From Enterococcus raffinosus (GTDB lineage: Bacteria > Bacillota > Bacilli > Lactobacillales > Enterococcaceae), in the NCBI RefSeq assembly GCF_018917525.1, contig NZ_JAHLOS010000012.1, positions 42,351 to 106,350 of the forward strand: a stretch of DNA of 64,000 bases. The letters run 5' to 3'. A program made the translations under genes and the position numbers. The notes beneath the pieces are model-generated. The model had not been told where the DNA came from, made no database searches, and saw nothing but the letters and a program-made list of their open reading frames with translations. The first letter of the stretch is position 1. Each line of letters begins with the position of its first letter. Positions 1-7,258 of the stretch are shown piece after piece.

Positions 1-299
1 ATGCGCTTCAAGAGAAACAGAGACACACAGAATTGGTTAAGGAGTTGAAAGCTAACAATGACCAGATTAAAGCGTTGGCTGAGACAACCAGTAGTAGTGA
101 TCTTCTTGCTGAGCTTAAAGATACGAATGAAAAACTCGCAACGATCGCTGACCATCAAAGTACCAGTGTGGCTTATGAAGCGAATCAAGTAGGATTGGGA
201 ACAATGACAGTCGCTGGCATTATCGTGGCGTTTGGCGCCTTCGCTGTGATGAAATTTAGCGGGTTTGTCGTTTCAAAAATTACTCAAATGATATGGTAG
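1..299 (+). CDS. Phage coat-like single-span membrane protein (5' end outside window)
   Basis: The reading frame is open from the first bases of the window, so the true start lies upstream. An in-frame TTG at 33 has no convincing ribosome site of its own. The visible part has a charged, probably helical N-terminal region and then one hydrophobic segment (about residues 56-85 counted from the TTG) ending in a short amphipathic tail. Small size, a single span and position just before the major-coat-like gene suggest a filamentous-phage coat or minor virion protein. There is no sequence-level match I can name. The following gene starts 14 bases after this stop, so the two are probably cotranscribed. 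Confidence 0.6.
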   Translation, partial: ALQEKQRHTELVKELKANNDQIKALAETTSSSDLLAELKDTNEKLATIADHQSTSVAYEANQVGLGTMTVAGIIVAFGAFAVMKFSGFVVSKITQMIW

Positions 300-313
300 A
301 GGAGGAAAATAAA

Positions 314-493
314 ATGACATTACCGACGTTTCCCACAATTGATTTGACAGATCAAGTTGAATGGATGGTTAAAGGTTTTACAGGAATTGTAACTGCAAAT
401 GCAGGAATTGTTATTGGTGGTGCGGTGATTATGGCGTTTGCTGTTATGGCAATTGCTAAAGTCAAAGGTTTTGCAAAGAAAGCAGTTAGATAA
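314..493 (+). CDS. Probable major coat protein of a filamentous phage (pVIII-like)
   Basis: This 59-residue protein has the architecture of an inovirus major coat protein: a short amphipathic acidic N-terminus (residues 1-22), one transmembrane helix rich in Gly, Ala, Val and Ile (about 27-50), and a basic C-terminus (KVKGFAKKAVR) that would contact DNA. The ATG at 314 is chosen because GGAGG at 301-305 lies 8 bases before it. A longer in-frame start at 293 would have no ribosome site. No cleaved signal peptide is obvious, as in Pf1- or Pf3-type coats. A strong terminator follows directly, as after gene VIII in Ff phages. Function is inferred from architecture and neighbours. Confidence 0.7.
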   Translation: MTLPTFPTIDLTDQVEWMVKGFTGIVTANAGIVIGGAVIMAFAVMAIAKVKGFAKKAVR

Positions 494-503
494 TACCCAC
501 AAC

Positions 504-535
504 GGGCTAGGCTATTGTAGCCTAGTCCTTTTTTT
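504..535 (+). terminator. Rho-independent terminator after the major-coat-like gene
   Basis: An 11-bp stem with one G-T wobble (GGGCTAGGCTA pairing with TAGCCTAGTCC across a TTG loop) is followed by seven T. Ff phages also have their strong central terminator immediately behind gene VIII, where it separates abundant coat mRNA from the low-level gene III transcript. Confidence 0.9.
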
Positions 536-554
536 ATGAAAGGATGGAAAATGT

Positions 555-3500
555 ATGAAGATGAAAAAAGTTCTTAAAGTAATTGGTGCGGTTTTTTTAT
601 TACTTGTTTTAGCAGTCCTGGGATATGTGTTTACGCCGTTTCTAGCACTGCTAGTGGTATCAATGGAGTCAGTGACAGTGGTACTAATGCAAGTAGTGAT
701 TCTACTGTTGATTCTAGTGGCGATCAAGACGCTTTGGAAGACATTGAGTGGTTCGACTACCCCGATATTATCAATCCGCCGGACGATCTCGAACTTCTTG
801 AAGAAGAAGAAATCGAAGACGGTGGAGACAGTAACGGAACCCGATTAACAAATAATGAATTAGATATTATCACTGCTCGAGTTGCTGAAAGCTTGATCGT
901 TCCTTTGCAGGCATTCACTCAACAGGCTAATGCTGGAATTTCACCATTAATATCTACAAGTCAATATGCATATCTTAATGGGCGAGTAAATACGGCGTTT
1001 AGTCGAATTGCAAGTAACGATTCGAAAATAGCTTCGGCAGTAGGAAGTATCAATTCAACACGAAGTACTGTAAATAGTGTCAACTCTACTGTTAAATCTC
1101 ATGGGACAAATATTAGTTCATTAAAGGGAAATGTTCAAAAATTAATGAGTTGGCAGACAAGCGCAAACTCTAAGTTGAATCAATTAACTGGAATCAAAAG
1201 TGATATTAGCGCCTTAAAATCATGGCGTACAAGCCACACAAGCGCCTTTAATAGTTTAAAAAGTACTGTTACTAGCCAAGGAACTAGACTAAACACTGTT
1301 GAGACATGGAAAGCCGGGGCAGCTAGTACAATCTCTAGTCATACTTCAAGACTCAACACTTTGGAGTCATGGCGTTCTAGTCACGATACTTGGGCGGGAA
1401 ATCTAAGTAAGCGAGTGGACGGTTTAGAAGGTTGGAAAACGACAACTAACGGAATTCTTTCAAGCGTTGGCACAAGAGTCAATAATTTAGAAAGCTGGAA
1501 ATCAACGATCAGCGGAACAGTTTCAAATTTGACTACTAGAATGGGCAATATTGAGAGTTGGAAAACTTCTTTTGTAGATTCGCAAAATTCTTTAAATACA
1601 AATCAATCGGATAGAATTTCTAATTTAGAAAATAAGTTAGAAGCTAAACGAATTAATTCAATTGATTTAAATGAATTAACCGAAACAGGACTCTACAGAG
1701 TTGTATCAATTACAGCGAACTCACCTTTGAATGATCGAAAAAGTTATTGGTCAATCGAGGTTTCTAATGTTTCTGGGTCAATCATTCAGAAAGCATACAT
1801 TGACAAAGAGCCTCATAAACAATACCAACGTTCATGGAATGGTGCTTGGTCAAACTGGATTAAGATTGCTGACGAAAACGATCTAATAAAATTAGAAGAA
1901 AAAGACATGCAATTGTCGGAAAGCATTAAAAAGGAAGTATCGGATCGCCAAACTGCTATTTCACAGATTAAGAATAATTTAACTGATATAGAAGGATCGG
2001 TGAATATACTAAAGGCTTTTGAAGCTACTCAATTGCTTTGGAATAAGAATCAATCAGACCGTATCAGTAAAATAGAAAACACTTTAGAATCGAAACGTTT
2101 AAAGGAAGCGGATTTGAATGATTTAACTGCTACGGGATTATATCGTGTGGAGAGTGTTACAGCTAATTCGCCTTTAAATGAACGTAAAACGTACTGGTCT
2201 ATAGAAGTGTCCAATATGTCTGGTTCCGTAATTCAAAAAGCGTATATTGACAAAGAACCTCATAAACAATACCAACGTTCATGGAATGGTGCTTGGTCAA
2301 ACTGGATTAAGATCGTTGACGAAAATGATCTTATCAAATTAGAAGAAAAAGACACGCAATTGTCAGAAAGCATTAAACAGGAAGTATCGGATCGCCAAAA
2401 TGTTATCTCACAGATCAAGAGTAATTTAACTGATATAGAAGGGTCGGTGAACATACTAAAGGCTTTTGAAGCTACTCAATTGCTTTGGAATAAGAATCAA
2501 TCAGACCGTATCAGTAAAATAGAAAATACCTTAGAATCGAAACGTTTAAAGGAAGCGGATTTGAATGATTTAACTGCTACGGGATTATATCGTGTAGAAA
2601 CTGTTACAGCTAATTCACCCTTAAATGAGCGTAAAACGTATTGGTCTGTAGAAGTATCCAATATGTCTGGTTCTGTAATTCAAAAAGCGTATATCGATAA
2701 AGAGCCTCATAAACAATACCAACGTTCACGTAATGGTGTTTGGACTAAATGGGTTAAGATAGCTGACGAAAACGATATACAAAAGTCTAACGATAAACTT
2801 ATGTTGTTACTGACTGCTGAAACTGCCGAACGGCAAAATGATATTAATTCATTGAATGAAAAAATTGATAATTTTAGCGATAACGCACTTGGCATTATTG
2901 CCGCAATTGTTGCTTCTATGAAATCAAATGAAGACTTATGGAACGCTGAGAATTACAGCGGTGGTTCAGTCGGTGAAAAAGACGGAAAAGCAGTTAGAAT
3001 GTTCAAAGTCCAATTCCAAGAATCACGCTCACATTTCGCCTTACTCATGAAGCACTATTTTGATATGAATGACCCGAACAGCGCAATATACAAGCTTAGA
3101 TATTCCATTGTCGCTGGCTTTGAAGAGACTAAGATCTTATTAGAAGAATGGTTTACTTATCTGCTTCAAAGTGGAAATACGACAAATAGTTTTCTTAGTA
3201 CAATTGCCGACTGGTTAGAAATGATCTACAAGAAGCCACCACCAGTGGTCAATGTCACGATTCCGAAAGTTGAGTTAGACGAAAACGGCAACGGTTGGCT
3301 TAAAACACTGATTAAGACTGTCGGAGACGTTATGAAAACGGCGATCGAGACTTTAGGTAGTTTGCTAGAAACGGCTATTGGTGAAGTCGGTCAGCTCTTG
3401 CGTGATCTGTTAACATTCCTTGATGGTTTGATAGATGATCTCTTGCATTTGATCGTTCCCGAAAACCTCGACTTTATGGATCGGAAATTTGATGATACTT

Positions 3501-3757
3501 CTAGAACAATCAAGTTAAAATTCGGTTCAATATTTGATGGTATAGACTCATTTAAAAATATGTTCAATGGTCGATCGACGTTTAAAGATATAGAAATTTC
3601 GTTAGGAGTATTTGGAAATGGGTCTTTTGAGATACCTGTATCTATACTGAATACTTTAGCCCCATTTGTTTATCCGTTAATTACAGGCGGTGTTGCATTA
3701 GAATTTTTGATTGATATGTATAAGTGGTTCCACACGAAAGGGGAAATAGTCGAATGA
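555..3757 (+). CDS. Giant pIII-like phage adsorption protein; needs a -1 frameshift at about 599
   Basis: The long frame runs to 3757 but has no ATG, GTG or TTG before a TTG at 734 that lacks a ribosome site. The frame opened by the ATG at 555 (preceded by AAAGGA) encodes MKMKKVLKVIGAVFL and then meets T TTT TTA at 593-599. A -1 slip joins it to ITCFSSPGICVYA, giving a typical signal peptide and a protein of about 1067 residues. After it come a Ser/Asp/Glu-rich linker, a probable coiled-coil stalk with a Trp about every 22 residues (nt 1140-1600), and three tandem 149-residue modules. Each module has a pyocin-knob-like core (TGLYRV, SYWSIEVSN, QRSWNGAWSNWIKI). The C-terminal part is helical and ends in a membrane anchor near residues 975-1000 of the long frame, as in pIII. 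Without slippage the 555 frame would give a 97-residue membrane peptide ending at 848. Role inferred: receptor binding and virion release. Confidence 0.75.
593..599 (+). other. Slippery heptamer T TTT TTA (candidate -1 frameshift site)
   Basis: The heptamer lies in the right phase (codons GTT TTT TTA of the 555 frame) within a run of seven T. A -1 slip moves decoding exactly into the frame of the adsorption protein. A possible downstream stem pairs 609-616 with 647-654 (eight pairs including one T-G), starting 9 bases after the heptamer. Alternatives are an eighth T lost in the assembly, transcriptional slippage, or reversible tract-length variation. Confidence 0.6.
1601..2770 (+). repeat. 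Tandem 447-bp coding repeats (pyocin-knob-like modules)
   Basis: Repeat units begin at 1601, 2048 and 2495, an exact 447-base (149-residue) period. The third is incomplete and ends near 2770. The second and third units are nearly identical in DNA over long stretches, which suggests recent duplication or gene conversion. Each unit consists of a knob-like domain followed by a helical linker. Confidence 0.9.
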
Positions 3758-4002
3758 TCGTAGAGGCTTTGTTTAAACTGTTCTTTGGTTTTATCGACTT
3801 TATAATAAGTTTGATACCTAATATCGATGTGGACTTTGGAAGTTGGTTCAGTGCTTTAGGTACGGTATTCGCTTATGTTCATATGTTTTGCGATATACGT
3901 TTGCTACTTTTAATCATTTCAACAGTCTTGATTAGAGATAATTTCATATTTTTAAAAAATATCTTTATGGCAATCGTGAACAAGCTTCCTTTTATTGGCT
4001 GA
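3754..4002 (+). CDS. pVI-like hydrophobic minor virion protein
   Basis: This 82-residue protein has two or three hydrophobic segments (about residues 5-22, 28-45 and 50-68) and a short basic end. Its ATG overlaps the stop of the adsorption gene (ATGA at 3754-3757) with AAAGGGG upstream, so translation is probably coupled. In Ff phages gene VI follows gene III, and pVI caps the same virion end as pIII. I infer the same role from order, size and hydrophobicity. There is no conserved motif to name. Confidence 0.6.
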   Translation: MIVEALFKLFFGFIDFIISLIPNIDVDFGSWFSALGTVFAYVHMFCDIRLLLLIISTVLIRDNFIFLKNIFMAIVNKLPFIG

Positions 4003-4043
4003 TTAAGAGGGGTTCCATTCGCCTGCGAATGGAGCCCCTTAAT
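4002..4043 (+). other. Long intergenic hairpin without a U-tract
   Basis: TCCATTCG pairs with CGAATGGA, extended by GGGGT/GCCCC and then ATTAA/TTAAT beyond a two-base bulge, with a loop of two to four bases. No T-run follows, so it is a poor terminator. It sits between the pVI-like and pI-like genes. Filamentous phages use a hairpin as packaging signal or for complementary-strand initiation, and either role could fit. Confidence 0.6.
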
Positions 4044-4095
4044 GGCAATACGAATTGTTACGTGACTAAAAAAACTTTAAAAGGAGAAAGAGCCT

Positions 4096-4836
4096 ATGAA
4101 GATTTTGAAATTTTTAAAGTACAAAGTTATTGATCTGCATAGTTTAATTAAAAAAAGACGAGACGGAATCCATGAGTTTAAAGAATATGGACTTCGTTTA
4201 TACAGTGGTCCGCAAGGCTCAGGGAAATCAATGTCCATGGTTGAGCAGTTAGAAAGTTATCGTTTGAGATTTCCCGATCTTCTAATAGCCACGAACTTTT
4301 ATTACAAGCATGAAACAATGCCAGTCAAATCATTGGCTGAAATACCTGTGTTAAGCCGTATAGCTCGCGAGAATGGCTTTTGTGGGGTAGTGATCGGCTG
4401 GGATGAAATTCAAAATGATTTTGATAATTCTGTACGATCGTTTCCGGTAACGATACTACGAACAATTACACAGCAAAGAAAACAAGGGATTAAGATTCTC
4501 GCCACAAGCCAAGTTTTTACTCGTGTAGCAAAACCTATAAGAGAACAGACCTTTGAAGTAGTTGAGTGTAAGACTTTGCTTGGTCGTTGGACGTTTCAGC
4601 GCTGGTACGATCCGCTCCACTATGAGCATTGGATTCAAAATCCTGATAAAAAGGCGAATCTCTCAACAATCGGACGTCATAGTTTTGTGCAGTCAGACGA
4701 ATTGCGAGAGTTGTTTGATAGCTATGCTGTGATCGACGCTCTTGATCAACGTATAGATGATGATGAAAAAGTTATCAATGCTTTTTTTGGTAGGTTAGAG
4801 AGTCAACAAGAAAAAAACACGAACAAAAATTACTGA
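4096..4836 (+). CDS. Zot/pI-type phage assembly ATPase
   Basis: This 246-residue P-loop ATPase is of the zonular-occludens-toxin/gene I family, which extrudes filamentous virions through the host membrane. Walker A is GPQGSGKS (residues 38-45) and Walker B is VVIGWDE (98-104), followed by a sensor-like segment KILATSQ typical of this family. AAAAGGAG precedes the ATG. Unlike Gram-negative pI and Zot proteins I see no clear transmembrane helix near the C-terminus, so membrane attachment may need a partner protein. It is the most diagnostic inovirus gene here. Confidence 0.85.
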   Translation: MKILKFLKYKVIDLHSLIKKRRDGIHEFKEYGLRLYSGPQGSGKSMSMVEQLESYRLRFPDLLIATNFYYKHETMPVKSLAEIPVLSRIARENGFCGVVIGWDEIQNDFDNSVRSFPVTILRTITQQRKQGIKILATSQVFTRVAKPIREQTFEVVECKTLLGRWTFQRWYDPLHYEHWIQNPDKKANLSTIGRHSFVQSDELRELFDSYAVIDALDQRIDDDEKVINAFFGRLESQQEKNTNKNY

Positions 4837-4924
4837 AGGAGAATTTCGAGAGTCGCCTGCAGTAGAAATACACGAACTATAATGAAGCCAGGAGATCTAT
4901 TTTGTTCGGATTGAGAGGTGAAAA

Positions 4925-5014
4925 ATGCAGTTCTATGAATTATGTTGTTATTGGGCGATTGTAATGATCGTGGTGATTCTAGGTGTAGTAATCTATGAAA
5001 ATGAAAAACAATAA
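4925..5014 (+). CDS. 29-residue single-span peptide (pVII/pIX-like)
   Basis: The small frame encodes a polar start, one 16- to 18-residue membrane span (WAIVMIVVILGVVIY) and a charged tail. GAGAGGTG lies 7 bases before the ATG. Ff minor coat proteins pVII and pIX are 33 and 32 residues with the same layout and are also encoded beside the pV gene. Identification rests on size, topology and position only. Confidence 0.55.
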   Translation: MQFYELCCYWAIVMIVVILGVVIYENEKQ

Positions 5015-5075
5015 ATTCATGATTTGGAAAAATGAGGAGGGGCTTATCCTTATTTTTATGAATCATTTACCGAAG

Positions 5076-5108
5076 GCGCCGAGGTGGGGCGCTCAAACTT
5101 TAGTTTGA
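5076..5108 (+). other. Two adjacent small hairpins before the pV-like gene
   Basis: GCGCC (5076-5080) can pair with GGCGC (5088-5092), and TCAAAC (5093-5098) with GTTTGA (5103-5108), followed by seven A. They lie between the 29-residue peptide gene and the pV-like gene. They might tune translation or serve in single-strand DNA metabolism. No function is shown. A 37-codon frame (4995-5108) crosses this stretch without a good ribosome site. Confidence 0.4.
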
Positions 5109-5136
5109 AAAAAATTATCGTGAGAGGGTTGTTTGT

Positions 5137-5406
5137 ATGTTTACAGAACATGAATTTTTTTTCGTTGATAAGATATTTATTTTCGGTTTAAAAGATAGAG
5201 TCGCTCAGTCCATTCAATTGAGAATACCTCATTCAGGTGAGAATTTTAAATTTCCTGTTAAAAAGAGTATTGATTTATCAGAATTTTCTAGATGGGATAG
5301 AGTTAGAATTGAGCTCGGATTGACTAATAAAGGGAATTCTAAATCACCTCACTTTTTTATAAAGAAAATTGAACGTTATATTTTGGAAGGAAGTGGTTCA
5401 AAATGA
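5137..5406 (+). CDS. Small basic beta-rich protein; probable phage ssDNA-binding protein (pV-like)
   Basis: This 89-residue protein has alternating hydrophobic residues and many Lys and Arg, suggesting a small beta-barrel such as an OB fold. It is encoded directly upstream of the replication initiator and overlaps its start (ATGA at 5403-5406), with GAGAGGG at 5122-5128 before its own ATG. Filamentous phages encode an 80- to 100-residue ssDNA-binding protein beside the replication gene, which coats the displaced strand. No diagnostic motif is visible, so the role is inferred from context. Confidence 0.5.
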   Translation: MFTEHEFFFVDKIFIFGLKDRVAQSIQLRIPHSGENFKFPVKKSIDLSEFSRWDRVRIELGLTNKGNSKSPHFFIKKIERYILEGSGSK

Positions 5407-6521
5407 CAACAGATTTTCAGAATTTAACCCCCCGTACTAACAGGGGGGTTATCACTCCAAACACTAACTCACTGACCTCTTGTGTAGACTGGTTTTCCGC
5501 TACATTTTTTAATTGCAAAAATTGGCAGGAATTGTGTGGAATAATTTGTGTTTCAGAGGGACTTTTTGATGTTAAAGAAAAGGGAATAAACGGTTATTCA
5601 AAAAGTGCAGTTTGGGGAAATATTCAAATATTTTTTGATGGTCATTCAGAGAATATGGGAATATTTTTAAATATGTCTGGGCAGGGTTGCAGACAATTCG
5701 AGGAAACTTTTGAAGAAACAGGATGGGGTTGGAGTGATTTTTTTGAATATGTTTTGGGCTATGAAATGAATATCACTCGTCTTGATGTAGCAATTGATGA
5801 CTTTTATGGATACTTCAAACTTAAACAAATTGAAAGTTGCATTAGACGTGGGTGTGTTTTAAGTAGGTTCAAAACTGCTAGAAATTTTGAAGAGTTTGTT
5901 CTAAAAAATGGTGAAACTAATGGGCAGACTATATACTTTGGTAAAACGGATGTCATAATTCGTTTCTATGATAAGTATGCGGAAAGGGTGAATAAAGGGT
6001 ATGCTCTTAATCGAGAGATAGACTTTTGGCAAAGAACAGAAGTTCAGTTGAGGGGAGATAGGGCTAAAGCGGCAGTAGAGACTATCGTGAATAATGAGTT
6101 GCAGATAGGGATATTCATTAAAGGGGTTTTAAATCGATACTTGTGTTTTAAAGAAAAGGGCACACAAAAACACCGAACGCAATGGAAAAATTGTCGATGG
6201 TGGGATAAATTTCTTAATGGCGTTGACAAAATCCGACTCTCGTTAACAGCTCCCGAAAAGACAATTTTACGTACAAAAGATTGGATTGACACACAAATAT
6301 GTGCATCAGTAGCAACTCTTTTTGAAGCGCTCGGTGATGATCCACTTTTAATTGACTATATATTAAAACGTGGAAAAAAACAAATGTCTGATAAACAAAT
6401 AGAAATGGCCAATGATTTTAAAATGAATATCAATCAGAGAATTATGATAAAAGATCAAATAAAAGAATTCATTGATTACCATAGTATAGAATTTGAAAAG
6501 ATATGGGTACCTAAGAATTAG
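5403..6521 (+). CDS. Rolling-circle replication initiator, Rep_trans family (PF02486 type)
   Basis: This 372-residue protein shows the Rep_trans core: a substrate segment SCVDWFSATF (26-35), the metal-binding motif TRLDVAIDD (125-133), IYFGK (177-181), the Tyr-containing RFYDKYAE (187-194) and RTEVQLRGDRA (211-221). The family includes pT181 Rep, CTXphi RstA, Tn916 Orf20 and ICEBs1 NicK. These proteins nick one strand at a hairpin and stay covalently bound through Tyr. Here the hairpin lies inside the gene's own codons 8-16. The start overlaps the pV-like gene. The 3' end overlaps the converging nuclease gene by 11 bases, which suggests a compact phage unit. It would act in the host cytoplasm to make circular ssDNA for packaging. 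Confidence 0.85.
   Translation: MTTDFQNLTPRTNRGVITPNTNSLTSCVDWFSATFFNCKNWQELCGIICVSEGLFDVKEKGINGYSKSAVWGNIQIFFDGHSENMGIFLNMSGQGCRQFEETFEETGWGWSDFFEYVLGYEMNITRLDVAIDDFYGYFKLKQIESCIRRGCVLSRFKTARNFEEFVLKNGETNGQTIYFGKTDVIIRFYDKYAERVNKGYALNREIDFWQRTEVQLRGDRAKAAVETIVNNELQIGIFIKGVLNRYLCFKEKGTQKHRTQWKNCRWWDKFLNGVDKIRLSLTAPEKTILRTKDWIDTQICASVATLFEALGDDPLLIDYILKRGKKQMSDKQIEMANDFKMNINQRIMIKDQIKEFIDYHSIEFEKIWVPKN
5426..5450 (+). other. Candidate plus-strand origin/nick site hairpin inside rep
   Basis: AACCCCCC (5426-5433), loop GTACTAACA, GGGGGGTT (5443-5450) form a perfect 8-bp inverted repeat within codons 8-16 of rep. From memory, the ICEBs1 oriT at the 5' end of nicK has C-rich and G-rich arms around a loop ending CTAACA, and the matching part here is CTAACAGGGGGGT. 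Its position inside the gene of a NicK-family protein strengthens the assignment. Confidence 0.75.
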
Positions 6522-7053
6522 TTTTCGATTCTTTAATAAGTTTTATTAATTTATTTCTATCCCAAAGCTCAACATTCAACTTGGCAGCTAATTCCTTTGC
6601 TGAATCAGTAAAATAGCTATTCGTAACAACAATAGCTTTATCTAAAGTATAGTATCCGATTCCAGAATAGACTTCCTGAATTGCTTTGTTACCAACTTTT
6701 CTTTTCCAACGTTTACATTGAATGCCAATCGTCTCGGAATCTTTTTTAGTAATGATATCTATACCTTGATCAGATTGGGCTTGAGTGACTTTTGTTTTTT
6801 CATAACCATGTTTATCTAGCAAGAAAGCAACGTATTCCTCAAAATCTATTCCTGACATTGAATCAATATTTTTGAGTTCAGCGTTTGCAAAACGATTGAT
6901 TTTTAAAATATATGGAACAGTTTCAGCTAAAAAAACTACAGTAACTAAACAAATTCCTAAATACAAAAATAAAACTTGATCGCTAGAATATTTAAAATAG
7001 TAGATTAATGAACAAGTTCCCATAAAAAGGAGTATGAAATTATCTTTTTTCAC
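6511..7053 (-). CDS. Membrane-anchored Mrr-type (PD-(D/E)xK) endonuclease
   Basis: Two hydrophobic segments (about residues 6-20 and 26-45) precede a Mrr_cat domain beginning SMSGIDFEEYVAFLL. Catalytic residues are visible as QGIDII (Asp99) and IQCKRW (Gln112-x-Lys114). Mrr-like enzymes cut foreign or modified DNA, and a membrane-tethered form could act on entering DNA. GTG at 7053 is preferred over the GTG at 7068 because GAGGAAA lies 9 bases before it. A TATAAT at 7089-7094 (minus strand) may be its -10. It converges on rep with an 11-bp overlap and ends before the dif site, so it is probably phage cargo, possibly for superinfection exclusion. That role is inference. Confidence 0.75.
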   Translation of the reverse strand: MKKDNFILLFMGTCSLIYYFKYSSDQVLFLYLGICLVTVVFLAETVPYILKINRFANAELKNIDSMSGIDFEEYVAFLLDKHGYEKTKVTQAQSDQGIDIITKKDSETIGIQCKRWKRKVGNKAIQEVYSGIGYYTLDKAIVVTNSYFTDSAKELAAKLNVELWDRNKLIKLIKESKTNS

Positions 7054-7180
7054 GAAAGATTTCCTCACAAATAGTAGATTTTATTTGTATTATAGCATAG
7101 TCGAAATATTACAAATAGATTAAATAACCAAAAAGTAGACATCAAATTTAAAGGTCTACTTACTAAAAAATCTCTATTTA

Positions 7181-7208
7181 ACTTTGTTTAATGTATATTA
7201 TGTAAACT
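7181..7208 (+). other. dif: dif-like XerCD recombination site (probable phage attachment site)
   Basis: An 11-base arm ACTTTGTTTAA, a 6-base centre TGTATA and an 11-base arm TTATGTAAACT make a 28-bp site. The right arm is identical to the XerD-side arm I recall for Bacillus subtilis dif, and the left arm shares ACTT and the final AA. It lies at the edge of the filamentous phage genes. Chromosomal genes to its right run mainly on the minus strand, toward it, as expected at a replication terminus. Confidence 0.8.
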
Positions 7209-7219
7209 AAAATAAAAAA
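7205..7219 (+). repeat. 15-bp direct repeat, left copy (probable target duplication of the IS30 element)
   Basis: AACTAAAATAAAAAA lies immediately outside the left inverted end and recurs exactly at 8993-9007. It begins within the last four bases of the dif-like site. IS30-family duplications are usually 2-3 bp, but long ones are known (I recall IS1630). The sequence is A-rich, yet both copies abut the inferred ends precisely. Confidence 0.65.
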
Positions 7220-7258
7220 GGCGGATGTCAACAGTAAATGCAACATCTTAATAAAAAC

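Noticed and set aside
555..848. 97-residue membrane protein as an independent gene
   Set aside because: After the slippery site its sequence is what the acidic linker of the overlapping frame gives when read out of phase (runs of Val/Leu and Lys). The overlapping frame has the more natural composition. It may still be made as an unshifted by-product.
4995..5108. 37-codon reading frame after the 29-residue peptide
   Set aside because: It has only a weak ribosome site, no clear membrane span, and runs through two hairpins. Not enough to call a gene.
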